Counted from the stretch's first letter, positions 26,766 through 34,658 are shown. The stretch is DNA of 47,880 nucleotides from Luteolibacter sp. Y139 (GCF_038066715.1 NZ_JBBUKT010000020.1:1-47880), one strand, 5' to 3'. Notes: generated by a model not told the origin, from the letters alone. Numbers and translations: made by a program.

Positions 26766-28547
26766 CTACCTCACGGAAATCTCCCAGCTCCCGGGCCCGA
26801 GCCCGATGACCTTGCGACCCCTCTCCTCGCGCAGCACTCGCGGAGTGGCAGCCTTGCCAGCCAGCGAAGCCTCCGGCTCTCCCGGATAGGGCAGATGAAA
26901 CTCCGCCGCGGTCCCTGCCGGGACAGTCAGCTTGGCAGACCACTGCGACGCCTCTTTCCCCCTCAACTCCAGCAGGACCGGTCCCTTCGGCGTCGGCAGC
27001 TTCAGCTTCGCCATCTCCAGCCCACCGGTCTGCGGACGCACCCGGAACCGCTTGAACCCCGGCTCCAGCGGCTCGATTCCCATCAGCCCGCGCGGAATGA
27101 TGTTCGCCGGAGCCGAACCCCATGCGTGGTTCCAATCCAGGTTCGGCTTCAGCGATGGATCCCATGCCTCCAGCGTGATGGTCGAGCCGACCTTCTCGCT
27201 CATGTTCCGCCACGAGCGCAGGTCATTCGAGGTCAGCAGAGACAGCGCCTTGTCCCCCTGCCCGGCTTCGTAGAGGGCCTCCAGCAGGAATTGTGATCCA
27301 TAGACGCTGCACACCATCCCCTTCAGCTTGAGAAACTCTCCTACGCGGGCGATCCGCTCCTCCGGCACCAGCCCCAGCGCCAGCGCGAAGAAACTCGCAT
27401 GGGCAGAAGCGTGACTACTAGGATTGCCGGATTTCGGATCGAGACCGTCCAGATAGCAACCGCGACTTTCGTCCCAGAGCTTCTCGTTCACCGCCTTGCG
27501 CGTCGCCTCGGCCATCGCCGCGAATTCCTTCGCATCCGAACTCTTGCCGAGATGCGTCGCCATCTTCTCCAGCAACACCAGCGCCTGGTAGTGAAAGGCC
27601 GTAACCACCGTCTTCACCTCGGGCTTCATGTCATAGCCATCCCGCTCACCCGCCGGCCAATCGACAATGTCGGTGATGTCCCCCTTGTTCCATCCCTCGA
27701 AAAATCCCTCGGGAGTCCTCCGCTCGATCATCGCCCGCCCCTTGAGCGTCGCATAGTGCTTCTTCAGCGAGCGGTCATCGCCCGACCATAGGAAATCGTG
27801 CCACGCGAGGATCACCGACTGCAGCCGCCACTCGGTCGGCCACGTCGGCTTCTCTAACAAATACTCATGCGTCAGCCGCGCCGTGTCATACCGGGCATCC
27901 AGGCAATAGTGGCCGAGCTGGTTGATCAGCACGTCCGCCTCGTAGGGCTTCCGCTCGCGGTCGCCGTCGACATACAGGCCCAGGAAGGAGGTCGCCTTGA
28001 TGCTGTGCTTGCACAGCCCCCACACCGCATCGAGCTCCGGGCTGGAGGACTGGAATGCGGAAGCACTTTCATCGAAGGGCACCGACCACGAGACCCGGCG
28101 GATCTGGTCCCCCGAGAATGACGCCGGAGCACCCTCGATCTCCACGTAGCGGAAAGGCATCATCTCCGGCGCACCCTTCGGCAGTGAAAGAAAGCCCTCC
28201 TTCATCCAGCCCGGCGGCTTCCAGGAAAACTCCGGGCTCACCGGCGTCCGTGCCTTCAGGGTCACCTCCGCCCCCTGATACCGCACCGTGCCACCCGGCT
28301 TGCGGTTCAACGCTCCCGGGCCCGCCAGCGCCTCCCCCAGATGCACGCTCACCTTGGTCCCAACCTTCGCGTCCGGAGAGGTGATCTCCACATTCCCGAA
28401 CGCCGCATCGCCGAAATCGATGAACCACCGGCCATCCGCCTGCTTCTCTGCCTTCACCGGCGCGTCCTTCGACGGCACCACGGGACTGCGCTCCTGCGCT
28501 TGGAGAAGGGAACAGGAGATCGCGATTAAACAGACAAAGGCACGCAT
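26766..28547 (-). CDS. Exported GH78-like alpha-L-rhamnosidase family protein
   Basis: 593 residues from ATG 28547, chosen because the signal peptide MRAFVCLIAISCSLLQAQ then starts at residue 1. An ATG seven codons upstream is possible. A short beta domain comes first (to about 175), then an (alpha/alpha)6 six-hairpin barrel with DAVWGLCKHSIKATSFLGLYVDGDRERKPYEADV split over two helices, and a C-terminal beta domain (GFKRFRVRPQTGGLEMAK). DGDRERKPYEAD stands where classical GH78 enzymes have DCPQRDERLGW; the acidic residues are kept, but the motif is altered. The protein is shorter than typical GH78 enzymes (about 900 residues). It lies upstream of the sensor kinase on the same strand, 65 bases apart, so it may be co-transcribed with it. 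The family is fairly sure; the substrate is not. Confidence 0.82.
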   Translation of the reverse strand: MRAFVCLIAISCSLLQAQERSPVVPSKDAPVKAEKQADGRWFIDFGDAAFGNVEITSPDAKVGTKVSVHLGEALAGPGALNRKPGGTVRYQGAEVTLKARTPVSPEFSWKPPGWMKEGFLSLPKGAPEMMPFRYVEIEGAPASFSGDQIRRVSWSVPFDESASAFQSSSPELDAVWGLCKHSIKATSFLGLYVDGDRERKPYEADVLINQLGHYCLDARYDTARLTHEYLLEKPTWPTEWRLQSVILAWHDFLWSGDDRSLKKHYATLKGRAMIERRTPEGFFEGWNKGDITDIVDWPAGERDGYDMKPEVKTVVTAFHYQALVLLEKMATHLGKSSDAKEFAAMAEATRKAVNEKLWDESRGCYLDGLDPKSGNPSSHASAHASFFALALGLVPEERIARVGEFLKLKGMVCSVYGSQFLLEALYEAGQGDKALSLLTSNDLRSWRNMSEKVGSTITLEAWDPSLKPNLDWNHAWGSAPANIIPRGLMGIEPLEPGFKRFRVRPQTGGLEMAKLKLPTPKGPVLLELRGKEASQWSAKLTVPAGTAAEFHLPYPGEPEASLAGKAATPRVLREERGRKVIGLGPGSWEISVR

Positions 28548-28610
28548 CAGGCAGTGGATTTTAGCCACGCTGCCATCTCGCCCAGCCGGAGTCTGCCAAG
28601 AACCGCCGCT

Positions 28611-28626
28611 TCCCCGAAAAGGGGGA
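28611..28626 (-). terminator. Hairpin after tRNA-Thr
   Basis: A 5-bp TCCCC/GGGGA stem with a 6-base A-rich loop lies 12 bases downstream of the tRNA 3' end on its strand. No T-run follows it. It could be a tRNA processing or termination structure. Confidence 0.3.
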
Positions 28627-28634
28627 TTCTGCCC

Positions 28635-28710
<76 letters not shown>

Positions 28711-28833
28711 GTAACCAAGACATCGCCGCCGGGCTCACCGCCCGCCGACGGGGCGGTTTAACGTGCATTCCAGCCGCGGGCAAAGCCGAAATTTCGACTT
28801 CAGCGAAATGCCCGCCCCGCCCGCTCCCTTCCG

Positions 28834-28848
28834 TGGCACATCCCCTGC
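28834..28848 (+). promoter_or_regulatory. Possible sigma-54 (-24/-12) promoter
   Basis: TGGCAC-N5-CTGC matches the sigma-54 consensus TGGCAC-N5-TTGC except for one base. The GG and GC doublets have the correct spacing. Transcription would start near 28860, only a few bases before the ATG of the small membrane peptide, giving an almost leaderless mRNA. A similar string, GTGGCACATC-x-CCTG, occurs upstream of the SYLF gene. Confidence 0.35.
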
Positions 28849-28863
28849 GATTGGACAGCCACC

Positions 28864-28938
28864 ATGAATAACATCTTCTACATCATCGGAGTGGTCGTCG
28901 TCATCGTCGTCATCCTCAAGTTGCTTGGCTTGTTTTGA
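28864..28938 (+). CDS. 24-residue single-pass membrane peptide
   Basis: The reading frame encodes 24 residues: MNNIFYIIGVVVVIVVILKL followed by LGLF. It forms one hydrophobic helix of about 18 residues with polar MNN at the start and one Lys near the end. Similar MNxIxYIxG-type mini-proteins are common in proteobacteria and other phyla and are annotated as hypothetical. It should sit in the inner membrane. The function is unknown; such peptides often modulate a membrane enzyme or respond to stress. There is no Shine-Dalgarno sequence, but a sigma-54-like element lies just upstream. Confidence 0.7.
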   Translation: MNNIFYIIGVVVVIVVILKLLGLF

Positions 28939-29254
28939 GCCACCAGCGATCGGGTTCATTCTCGACCAAGCCAAAAAGCATCGCGGAGCCAGCGAGACTC
29001 ATACCCTCGCCGTGCATATAAGGTCGGCAGCCCTTGCACATTGCCCACGGCACCACGGGTTCCCCCCATGCTCTCGCCTCTCCGGCCATCCTTGAAAACA
29101 CGACCGCAACCTCCAGCGGCTATTGAAATACGCCCACGAGCCCCGCTTTGAGCCGCCTTCACTTCATTCATTGAAGCAGGCTCCTGATGGCGGGCACGCA
29201 GGTTGCAAGGACTCTCCGCCGTCTTCTTGAACAATCCAAAAACACACCGATCCC
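28939..29254. other. Intergenic region, no gene recognised
   Basis: 316 bases with stops in all forward frames. A minus-strand frame (28916-29101, with a CKGC motif) has no supporting context and no ribosome site. The promoter of the OmpA-like gene should lie near the right end, but no clear -35/-10 pair is seen. Confidence 0.5.
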
Positions 29255-29965
29255 ATGAAACCATATCACTCGATTGCCCTCGTCCTCATTGCCCATGCCG
29301 CCGCTCAAGAGCCACCAGTTATCGTGGAGGAGCATGTAGCTCCGGCACCGCCACCGGTGGTCATCGAGGAAAAAGTCGTTCCCGCCCAGCCACCGGTCGT
29401 CGTCGAGCGGGTCCACCCTCTCGATCCCGCTCTGGTCCGGCGCCAGCTGGCCATCGCTCCGAAGGTCATCGAAGTCCGGGAAAAGCCCGCCGTCGTCCTG
29501 CCACCTACCCATGTCGAGACCACTGAGACTCACATCATCGAGGATCCCGCGCTTCCGCCGCGTATCTACAATGTCGAGCGCAACGTCGTCATCGTGGAAG
29601 GCCGCGAACTTCCCTACGTCACCATCCCGGTGTTGTTCGTGAAGGAGACCGCCGAGCTGCTCGATTCCGAGTCGCGCACCGCGTTGGAGGAAACCGCCAA
29701 AGCCATGCTCGAAGTGCTCCAGACCAGTCCCGACGCCGGCTTCGATGTCGAGGGCCACACCAGCGTTGAAGGCACGGACGAGTTCAACCTGCAACTCTCC
29801 GCCGCGCGTTCCCGCCGCGTTTATGACGAGCTTACCCAGCGCTACGGTGTCCCGGTCTCCGCGATCGGTGCCCACGGCTTCGGCGAAAAATATCCGAACC
29901 ATCCGAATGGCAGCGAAGCCGAGCTCGCGCTCGACCGTCGCGTGCTGGTGGTGCGGGTCAAGTAA
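29255..29965 (+). CDS. OmpA-family protein with Pro/Val-rich N-terminus
   Basis: 236 residues. A weak signal peptide (MKPYHSIALVLIAHAAAQE) is followed by a low-complexity region with repeated [AQ]PPVV-[IV]-E[ER] units (about 20-55). The C-terminal 120 residues are an OmpA-like peptidoglycan-binding domain: IPVLFVKETAELLDSES, DVEGHTSVEGTDEFNLQLSAARS and ALDRRVLVVRVK. The conserved Asp and Arg that bind diaminopimelate are represented by the EGHTS...NxxLSxxRS and LDRRV blocks. No beta-barrel precedes it, so this is a periplasmic or lipid-free linker protein between envelope and cell wall. A long hairpin follows its stop. Confidence 0.85.
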   Translation: MKPYHSIALVLIAHAAAQEPPVIVEEHVAPAPPPVVIEEKVVPAQPPVVVERVHPLDPALVRRQLAIAPKVIEVREKPAVVLPPTHVETTETHIIEDPALPPRIYNVERNVVIVEGRELPYVTIPVLFVKETAELLDSESRTALEETAKAMLEVLQTSPDAGFDVEGHTSVEGTDEFNLQLSAARSRRVYDELTQRYGVPVSAIGAHGFGEKYPNHPNGSEAELALDRRVLVVRVK

Positions 29966-29991
29966 GCCGAATCGAAAGCCCGCTGCTCTTT

Positions 29992-30027
29992 CGCGAGGAT
30001 GGGAGCCTCTCTGGCTCTCTCCTCGCG
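29992..30027 (+). terminator. Long hairpin downstream of OmpA-like gene
   Basis: CGCGAGGA (29992-29999) pairs with TCCTCGCG (30020-30027). Inside it GGGAGCC pairs with GGCTCTC with one wobble, leaving a 5-base loop. The total is 15 pairs with a single bulged T. It lies 26 bases after the stop codon. No T-run follows, so it may terminate with Rho or protect the mRNA end. Confidence 0.5.
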
Positions 30028-30105
30028 CAACAGCACGCCACCAGCCGGACGCCCTCGCCATTCATCGTCAGTGGATCTTTCCACCGGAGGTGCGAGGTTC
30101 CAACA

Positions 30106-30879
30106 ATGGACCTCTATCGTGTGCTGATCGCCGCCTACTTCGCGGCTTATGAAAAGAAGGACCGGACAGCCTTGGAAAACCTCTTGGCAGAGGATTTCAC
30201 CTTCAGCAGTCCGGTGGATGATCGCATCGACCGCGACCGCTACTTTCAGCGTTGCTGGCCCTTCAGCCAACAGGCCAAGGAATTCCGCATCGAGAAGCTG
30301 CTGGCAGACGATGAAGAGGCCTTCGTCCGCTACGAGGCAGTGACGGTAAGCGGCACGGCCTTCCGCAACATCGAGACCTTCTCGATCCGCGAGGGCAAGA
30401 TCGTCCACGTGGAAGTCTACTTCGGCAGCGATACCGCGGACTCCGTTCGCGAAAGCGAGATTGCAGCCGTGGTGGAAGCATGGGCGGAAGGCATTCGCAA
30501 CAAGGACGTGGATGCCGTAACGAGGTGCTTCATCGAGGAACCGGTGGGCTTCTACCTGGCACCTCCATTGCAGGCCGACGAACCGCTGAAGGAAAACCTG
30601 TCCTCTTGGTTCGCCACCTTCGATGGCCCGCTCGGCTATGAGATCAGGGACTTGAAGATTTCATCCAGCGGTGAGGTCGCATGGTGCCACGCTCTCAATC
30701 ATCTCACCGGCACGAAGGCGGAAGGCGAACGCATCGACCTCTGGTTCCGCCTCACTCTCGGCCTCAAGCGATATGGCGATGAATGGAAGATCGTCCACGC
30801 GCACGAGTCCGTCCCCTTCCTGATGGATGGCAGCGACAAGGCGGCTTTGGATCTAAAGCCGACAGAGCGCAGCGAATGA
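30106..30879 (+). CDS. Tandem SnoaL/NTF2-like domain protein
   Basis: 257 residues with no signal peptide. Two NTF2-like (SnoaL/DUF4440-type) cone folds follow each other. The first (1-107) has LIAAYFAAYEKKDRTALENLL, EDFTFSSPVDDRIDRDRYF and FSIREGKIVHVEVYFG. The second (about 118-240) has EAWAEGIRNKDVDAVTRCF and WFRLTLGLKRYGDEWKIVHAHES. The first resembles stand-alone nuclear-transport-factor-2 proteins of unknown role; the second resembles ketosteroid-isomerase-like proteins of the SgcJ type. Fusion of both types in one chain suggests an internal pseudo-dimer. Substrate unknown. GGAGGT lies about 15 bases before the ATG, far for a Shine-Dalgarno site. Confidence 0.8.
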   Translation: MDLYRVLIAAYFAAYEKKDRTALENLLAEDFTFSSPVDDRIDRDRYFQRCWPFSQQAKEFRIEKLLADDEEAFVRYEAVTVSGTAFRNIETFSIREGKIVHVEVYFGSDTADSVRESEIAAVVEAWAEGIRNKDVDAVTRCFIEEPVGFYLAPPLQADEPLKENLSSWFATFDGPLGYEIRDLKISSSGEVAWCHALNHLTGTKAEGERIDLWFRLTLGLKRYGDEWKIVHAHESVPFLMDGSDKAALDLKPTERSE

Positions 30880-30900
30880 AAAACGGGCGCAGCATTGAAG

Positions 30901-30924
30901 GCACTTCAAAGTGCATTTGTTAGA
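30901..30924 (+). terminator. Possible terminator of SnoaL-like gene
   Basis: GCACT-TCAA-AGTGC type stem at 30901-30914 followed by ATTTGTTAG, 22 bases after the stop codon. The stem is short and the T-run is broken, so strength is doubtful. Confidence 0.35.
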
Positions 30925-31070
30925 AGCCGCGTCATGCAGCTTGCACAGCCTTGAAGGAGAGAGAAGGAAGCACCCCGTTCCAGCACTCACTCAATCAACG
31001 CCTCCTAATCAACTCTCCCTGAATCGATTACAACATTAACACCGCTATCCCCCTCCCGTCCGGAACCCCG

Positions 31071-31085
31071 TGGCACATCACCTGA
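31071..31085 (+). promoter_or_regulatory. Weak sigma-54-like element upstream of SYLF gene
   Basis: TGGCAC-N5-CTGA has a perfect -24 part but a changed -12 part (GA for GC). It shares 14 of 15 positions of GTGGCACATC-x-CCTG with the element at 28833-28847. A start here would fall near 31097, right at the foot of the hairpin that follows. Confidence 0.25.
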
Positions 31086-31099
31086 TAGAAGGCTTTCGA

Positions 31100-31151
31100 C
31101 CGGCGTCGCGCCACACGTCGAAGTGGCGACCTCGCGGAGGCGCGACGCCGG
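31100..31151 (+). repeat. 13-bp perfect inverted repeat in the leader of the SYLF gene
   Basis: CCGGCGTCGCGCC (31100-31112) pairs perfectly with 31139-31151 around a 26-base loop. It ends 25 bases before the ATG of the SYLF lipoprotein gene. It could be a REP-like element or a structured 5' untranslated region that limits translation. Confidence 0.6.
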
Positions 31152-31176
31152 ACGCATCAACTTGATTCCATTTACC

Positions 31177-31767
31177 ATGAATACATCGATTCCGACCTTT
31201 TGCCGCGTGGCCTTGGCTTTGGTAGCACCTGCCTTCCTTACCCAATGCGCCTATGAACCTGTGACCCGCGCGAATGCCGAACATGCAAGCCGCGGAGATA
31301 TCTCGGGCGATGCCCGTGCCGCCTTGGATGAACTTTATGCCCATGATCCCGGCGCTCGTAAACTTGGCCGTTCAGCCGCTGGCGTTCTCGTCTTCCCGCA
31401 CATCACCAAGGGCGGCCTTGTGGTGGGCGCTGAAGCCGGCAACGGCGTCCTCTTCGGACGCGATGGCGGCGTGAAGGGGTATTATCAAACCGCTGGTGCC
31501 TCGTATGGCCTTCAAGCCGGGGTCCAAAAGTACGGCTATGTGCTCTTCCTCATGAGTTCCTCCGAAGTTGCCCAGCTTAACCGCGCCGCGGGTTGGGAAG
31601 TTGGCAGTAGCCCCGGTCTGGTCGTGGTGGATCGCGGCATCGCCGCCACTGTCACCTCGCGCACTGTGGACAAGGGCGTCTACGCCTACGTCTTCAATCA
31701 GAAGGGCCTCATGGCTGGCCTGAGCTTCAAGGGAACCAAGATCACCCGCATCCAGCCCGGCCACTAA
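31177..31767 (+). CDS. SYLF (YSC84-type) lipoprotein
   Basis: 196 residues from ATG 31177; the frame is open 54 bases further, but that part belongs to the hairpin. The signal peptide ends in a lipobox LTQC (Cys 24), so the mature protein is probably a lipoprotein. The SYLF domain follows: ARKLGRSAAGVLVFPHITKGG, VVGAEAGNGVLFGRDGGVKGYY, GLQAGVQKYGYVLFLMSS and GIAATVTSRTVDKGVYAYVFNQKGLMAGLSF. SYLF proteins bind phospholipids; bacterial members are envelope proteins often induced by stress. The upstream inverted repeat and sigma-54-like site suggest regulated expression. Confidence 0.9.
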   Translation: MNTSIPTFCRVALALVAPAFLTQCAYEPVTRANAEHASRGDISGDARAALDELYAHDPGARKLGRSAAGVLVFPHITKGGLVVGAEAGNGVLFGRDGGVKGYYQTAGASYGLQAGVQKYGYVLFLMSSSEVAQLNRAAGWEVGSSPGLVVVDRGIAATVTSRTVDKGVYAYVFNQKGLMAGLSFKGTKITRIQPGH

Positions 31768-31786
31768 GGCTTTTCCTTCCACGACC

Positions 31787-32197
31787 ATGCACGCATTCAT
31801 CGACGACACCAAGGCGAGCATCAGCCGCGCTGCCGATCTCCTCGACCTTGGCATGTATCGAGAAGCTATGGCCGTCATTGAGAGCCTTCCGGATGACCTG
31901 CGGCCCGTTTCCGCCGCGCGGCGAATCTTCGTCCGCGCGGCGACCGGGCTCGGGCGTTGGCGGGAAGCATTGGAGGAAGCGAAAACCTTGCGCGATGGCA
32001 ACCAAGCGGATCGAGCTGAAGCGGCGCGTGCCTTCCAATCCCTCGCTGCCGAAGCGTGCAATCGAGGAAGGGAGGAAGATGCCGGCCATCTGGTGAAAGC
32101 GGCCATGCGGACCCGCTTGGAGCAGCTGGATGAAATCCTCGTCGACGAGCGTTTCCCCGAGAAGTTCCGGGAGAAGCTGGCTAGGAAGTGGCGCTAG
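31787..32197 (+). CDS. Small TPR-like helical protein
   Basis: 136 residues, all helical. Helix pairs of tetratricopeptide type are seen at AADLLDLGMYREAMAVIESLP and ATGLGRWREALEEAKTL, with a third pair behind. No signal peptide. It starts 19 bases after the SYLF gene and is probably co-transcribed with it. Verrucomicrobia often carry such short TPR proteins; the partner is unknown. Its stop codon TAG overlaps the convergent VOC gene stop within the palindrome CTAG. Confidence 0.7.
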   Translation: MHAFIDDTKASISRAADLLDLGMYREAMAVIESLPDDLRPVSAARRIFVRAATGLGRWREALEEAKTLRDGNQADRAEAARAFQSLAAEACNRGREEDAGHLVKAAMRTRLEQLDEILVDERFPEKFREKLARKWR

Positions 32198-32580
32198 TCC
32201 ATCGATACCTCTTCCCGATGGCACACTTCGAAACGGTTGCCGAAGGGATCCTCGAAGAAGACCGCATAGTATCCAGCCTCATACGGCACGGGTCCCTCGA
32301 CATTCCGGGCTCCGGCCCGGACGGCTATCATCGCAAGCCGATCCACCTCGGCATTGCTCGCCGCCCAAAAGGCGACGCGGTTCTCGTTCGCAATGTGACC
32401 CGTTGACTCGGTTACCCCAAAGAAAGCCCCTGCCGGTTCGCCGACGCTCTCATATTGCAGCCACCCTTCCACATCCACCCGCCGGGTAAAACCAAGCGCA
32501 GGAAGTAGAACCTCATAAAACGGAGTTGCATCGCGAAGCGACGGAACCCGCAAATCGATATGATCGTAGAGGCGGGACAT
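32194..32580 (-). CDS. VOC-family (glyoxalase/bleomycin-resistance fold) protein
   Basis: 128 residues made of two beta-alpha-beta-beta-beta modules. The first starts LYDHIDLRVPSLRDATPFYEVLLPALGF with the usual metal-ligand His. The second ends AVFFEDPFGNRFEVCH with the usual Glu. This is the size of a single-domain VOC subunit that acts as a dimer. Members include glyoxalase I, dioxygenases and antibiotic-binding proteins, so the reaction cannot be given. Cytoplasmic. Confidence 0.9.
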   Translation of the reverse strand: MSRLYDHIDLRVPSLRDATPFYEVLLPALGFTRRVDVEGWLQYESVGEPAGAFFGVTESTGHIANENRVAFWAASNAEVDRLAMIAVRAGARNVEGPVPYEAGYYAVFFEDPFGNRFEVCHREEVSMD

Positions 32581-32652
32581 GGATCACCATGTCTCCATCC
32601 AACGCCTCCGATCGCAACGAAAAGTCAGAGCCGGAACGAGGGGGAAAATCGG

Positions 32653-32826
32653 CTATACTCCCGATTGCCACGGCGTCCATTGCCAGTGGCGATAGAGCAG
32701 CATCTTCGCCGCGAGCCGGGCGATCAAGCGGTCAGCTTCGTCTTCGGACGCACAGGTGCCAAAGATTCGGGCGCAGTTGTCCGGGCCGATGGCGGAGACA
32801 ACGAAGAGGGAGGTTGAGGAGTTCAT
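32653..32826 (-). CDS. 57-residue hypothetical protein
   Basis: Begins MNSSTSLFVVSAIGPDNCAR and ends with the Trp-rich tail RHWQWTPWQSGV. A strand, a loop and a helix (SEDEADRLIARLAAKML) can be predicted. The middle looks like a small alpha/beta protein that forms part of a dimer. Codon use is normal for the window, and AGGAA lies about 10 bases before the ATG. The family is not recognised. Confidence rests on codon pattern and composition only. Confidence 0.5.
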   Translation of the reverse strand: MNSSTSLFVVSAIGPDNCARIFGTCASEDEADRLIARLAAKMLLYRHWQWTPWQSGV

Positions 32827-32974
32827 GTCTGTAGGTTCCTGGGGGGAGCCATGAAACTTTTGCAGACCCGCGCACCATAAACCGGTTCCTGACCACCCGG
32901 AATCACGTGATCACGTGAGAAAGACAAGCCCACCGCTTGCACCCGCCTCCCGCTCTTGTTAGGCGAACACCGTC

Positions 32975-33313
32975 ATGAGCACATCAAAAGTCAATGCATC
33001 GAAAGGGCGGCGCTATACCACCAAGGAAAAGTCCGAGATCCTGGCCTTCGTGGACAAGGTGAACGCCGAAAAAGGCCGCGGTGGCCAGATGGCCGCCACG
33101 AAGAAGTTCAAGCTCTCGCCCCTCACGATTGCCTCGTGGATTCGCAGCGGCATCACGGCCGAGGGAGGAGCTCCCATCGCCGCAAGCTACTCCGCCGGAC
33201 CAATCGGCAAGAAGCTTTCCGATCTGCAATCCCTGCACGGACAGATCGTCAAGGCGGAGAAGGATTTGGCCAAGATGAAGAGCCAGTTCGCCGCGCTGAA
33301 GGGAAACCTGTGA
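32975..33313 (+). CDS. Small helix-turn-helix protein (transposase-OrfA-like)
   Basis: 112 residues. A basic N-terminus (SKGRRYTTKEKSEILAFVDKV) leads into an HTH (GGQMAATKKFKLSPLTIASWI) of the type seen in IS3-family OrfA and other transposase N-terminal parts. The C-terminus is a short coiled coil (LHGQIVKAEKDLAKMKSQFAAL). There is no catalytic domain and no adjacent transposase. It could be a domesticated regulator. An alternative is a nucleoid-associated small protein. TGTTAGG precedes it at 32957. Confidence 0.65.
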   Translation: MSTSKVNASKGRRYTTKEKSEILAFVDKVNAEKGRGGQMAATKKFKLSPLTIASWIRSGITAEGGAPIAASYSAGPIGKKLSDLQSLHGQIVKAEKDLAKMKSQFAALKGNL

Positions 33314-33315
33314 GC

Positions 33316-33348
33316 GCCGCCACCTGAAGCACCTGATACCGTGGCGGT
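33316..33348 (+). terminator. Hairpin after HTH gene
   Basis: GCCGCCAC (33316-33323) pairs with GTGGCGGT (33341-33348) with one wobble and a 17-base loop, directly after the stop codon. No T-run. Confidence 0.35.
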
Positions 33349-33446
33349 GGGGATGACATCCTTCTCCCCTACCCCGCCTCCACGGACAGGCAGCCTTCCG
33401 ATTTGACTTGGCACCACGCGTGGCAGCGGACGCAGCTGCATCGCGC

Positions 33447-34658
33447 TCAATCCTTGCCGTCTTCGCCAAGCATGGAGTGAAGCGCCTGCTGCATCGCTTC
33501 TTCTCCCGCTCCGGGACGCTGGCGATCCGCTTGGATCTCCTCGATGACCGCGGTCATCGGAGCCGGTGGAATCAAGCCGATCCGGCTCGCGTGCTCCGCG
33601 ATCATCAGGCTATCCCTCGCCAGCACCATCGGCACTGCCACGGCCGCTGCCCGCTCCACGGCACGATGCACCGCAGTGTCCTGTTCCGAGTCGGTTTCCG
33701 GATCAATGTCGCGGATGTAGATGGCGACGACTCGTCCAGGCCGTTGCTCGGCGACGGATGCATAGATCCCAGGATCATCCTGACCGGAGTCGCCGATCAG
33801 CACGAAGGGCAGGTCAGGATAAGCATCGAGCAGGCCCAGGGCTTTTGCCTCCTTGTGGCCATGGCCAGGTTCCTTGATGAACTTCGTGCGATCCAAGCCG
33901 ACATCACGCAATAGCAAGGGCCCCGGCGGGATCTCATTGAGGCGCAGGAAATCGGCCAGCAAGTCGTGCAGGTTCCAAGGCGAGCTGGAAATGTAGAACA
34001 GCGGATTGACCGGCCTCTTCGCCTGCCCGAGCTGGAGTGCCTGGTAAAGCGACGCCACTCCCTCAAGCGGCTTACGGGTCTTGGCGTTCTCCAGAAAGGT
34101 CAGCTTCGCCGCAAGGAGCAGGCTGGTGATGCCCGTATGGATGACAGTGTCATCGAGATCACTGATGATGCCGAAGGCGGCAGTGGTGGGCGGCACCATG
34201 ATATCATGCTCCGCTTCGATTGTTCCTTCAGCCGCCCCCTCACCACCTTCAATCGCAGCCCCGCAGGTAAGCCAGAGAAGCCCGTCATGACTCGGGGCCG
34301 GCACCGTAAACTCAGCCTGATAATATCCCTCCTCATCCGTGACGACTGTCTGCTCCTGATCCTTGAAGCGCAGCCTGACGGATACACCCGGCACCTCGTC
34401 ACTTTCCCAACGCCGCCACGTGTTGACCAGATTGTCCCACCAGTCATGGTCATCGAGCGGACCACCCGCGGGACGGTTCGCCAGCACGCGACCGCTCACG
34501 TGGACACGCGAGCCATCCGCCCACCCTTGATAGGCGGAGATGTGACGCGGCTGGTGGCGGCCCGTCGCCCGCCAGAGATCGCGGCGAACCTCATCCACCG
34601 CTTCCTCGGTCACGGCCGCAGCGCGATGAAGCAGACGAAGGAAGTCACGCGGAGTCAT
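33447..34658 (-). CDS. App1-type phosphatase (DUF2183, HAD-like)
   Basis: 403 residues with no signal peptide. A beta-sandwich-like N-terminal part (about 45-160: VHVSGRVLANRPAGGP, then YYQAEFTVPA) precedes the catalytic domain. That domain carries the HAD-like motif SDLDDTVIHTG (DxDDT), then FYISSSPWNLHDLLADFL, and FVLIGDSGQDDPGIY. This order is that of yeast App1p phosphatidate phosphatase and its bacterial relatives. Substrates in bacteria are not established; phosphatidate or another phosphate monoester is likely. The gene stands alone between two intergenic regions. Confidence 0.9.
   Translation of the reverse strand: MTPRDFLRLLHRAAAVTEEAVDEVRRDLWRATGRHQPRHISAYQGWADGSRVHVSGRVLANRPAGGPLDDHDWWDNLVNTWRRWESDEVPGVSVRLRFKDQEQTVVTDEEGYYQAEFTVPAPSHDGLLWLTCGAAIEGGEGAAEGTIEAEHDIMVPPTTAAFGIISDLDDTVIHTGITSLLLAAKLTFLENAKTRKPLEGVASLYQALQLGQAKRPVNPLFYISSSPWNLHDLLADFLRLNEIPPGPLLLRDVGLDRTKFIKEPGHGHKEAKALGLLDAYPDLPFVLIGDSGQDDPGIYASVAEQRPGRVVAIYIRDIDPETDSEQDTAVHRAVERAAAVAVPMVLARDSLMIAEHASRIGLIPPAPMTAVIEEIQADRQRPGAGEEAMQQALHSMLGEDGKD

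Noticed and set aside
28737..28757. ACCGCCC/GGGCGGT hairpin upstream of tRNA-Thr
   Set aside because: A real 7-bp stem, but placed between two divergent starts with no T-run; not enough to call a terminator.
28916..29101. 61-codon minus-strand frame with a CKGC motif
   Set aside because: Overlaps the 24-residue membrane peptide gene and lacks a start signal; the motif alone is too weak.
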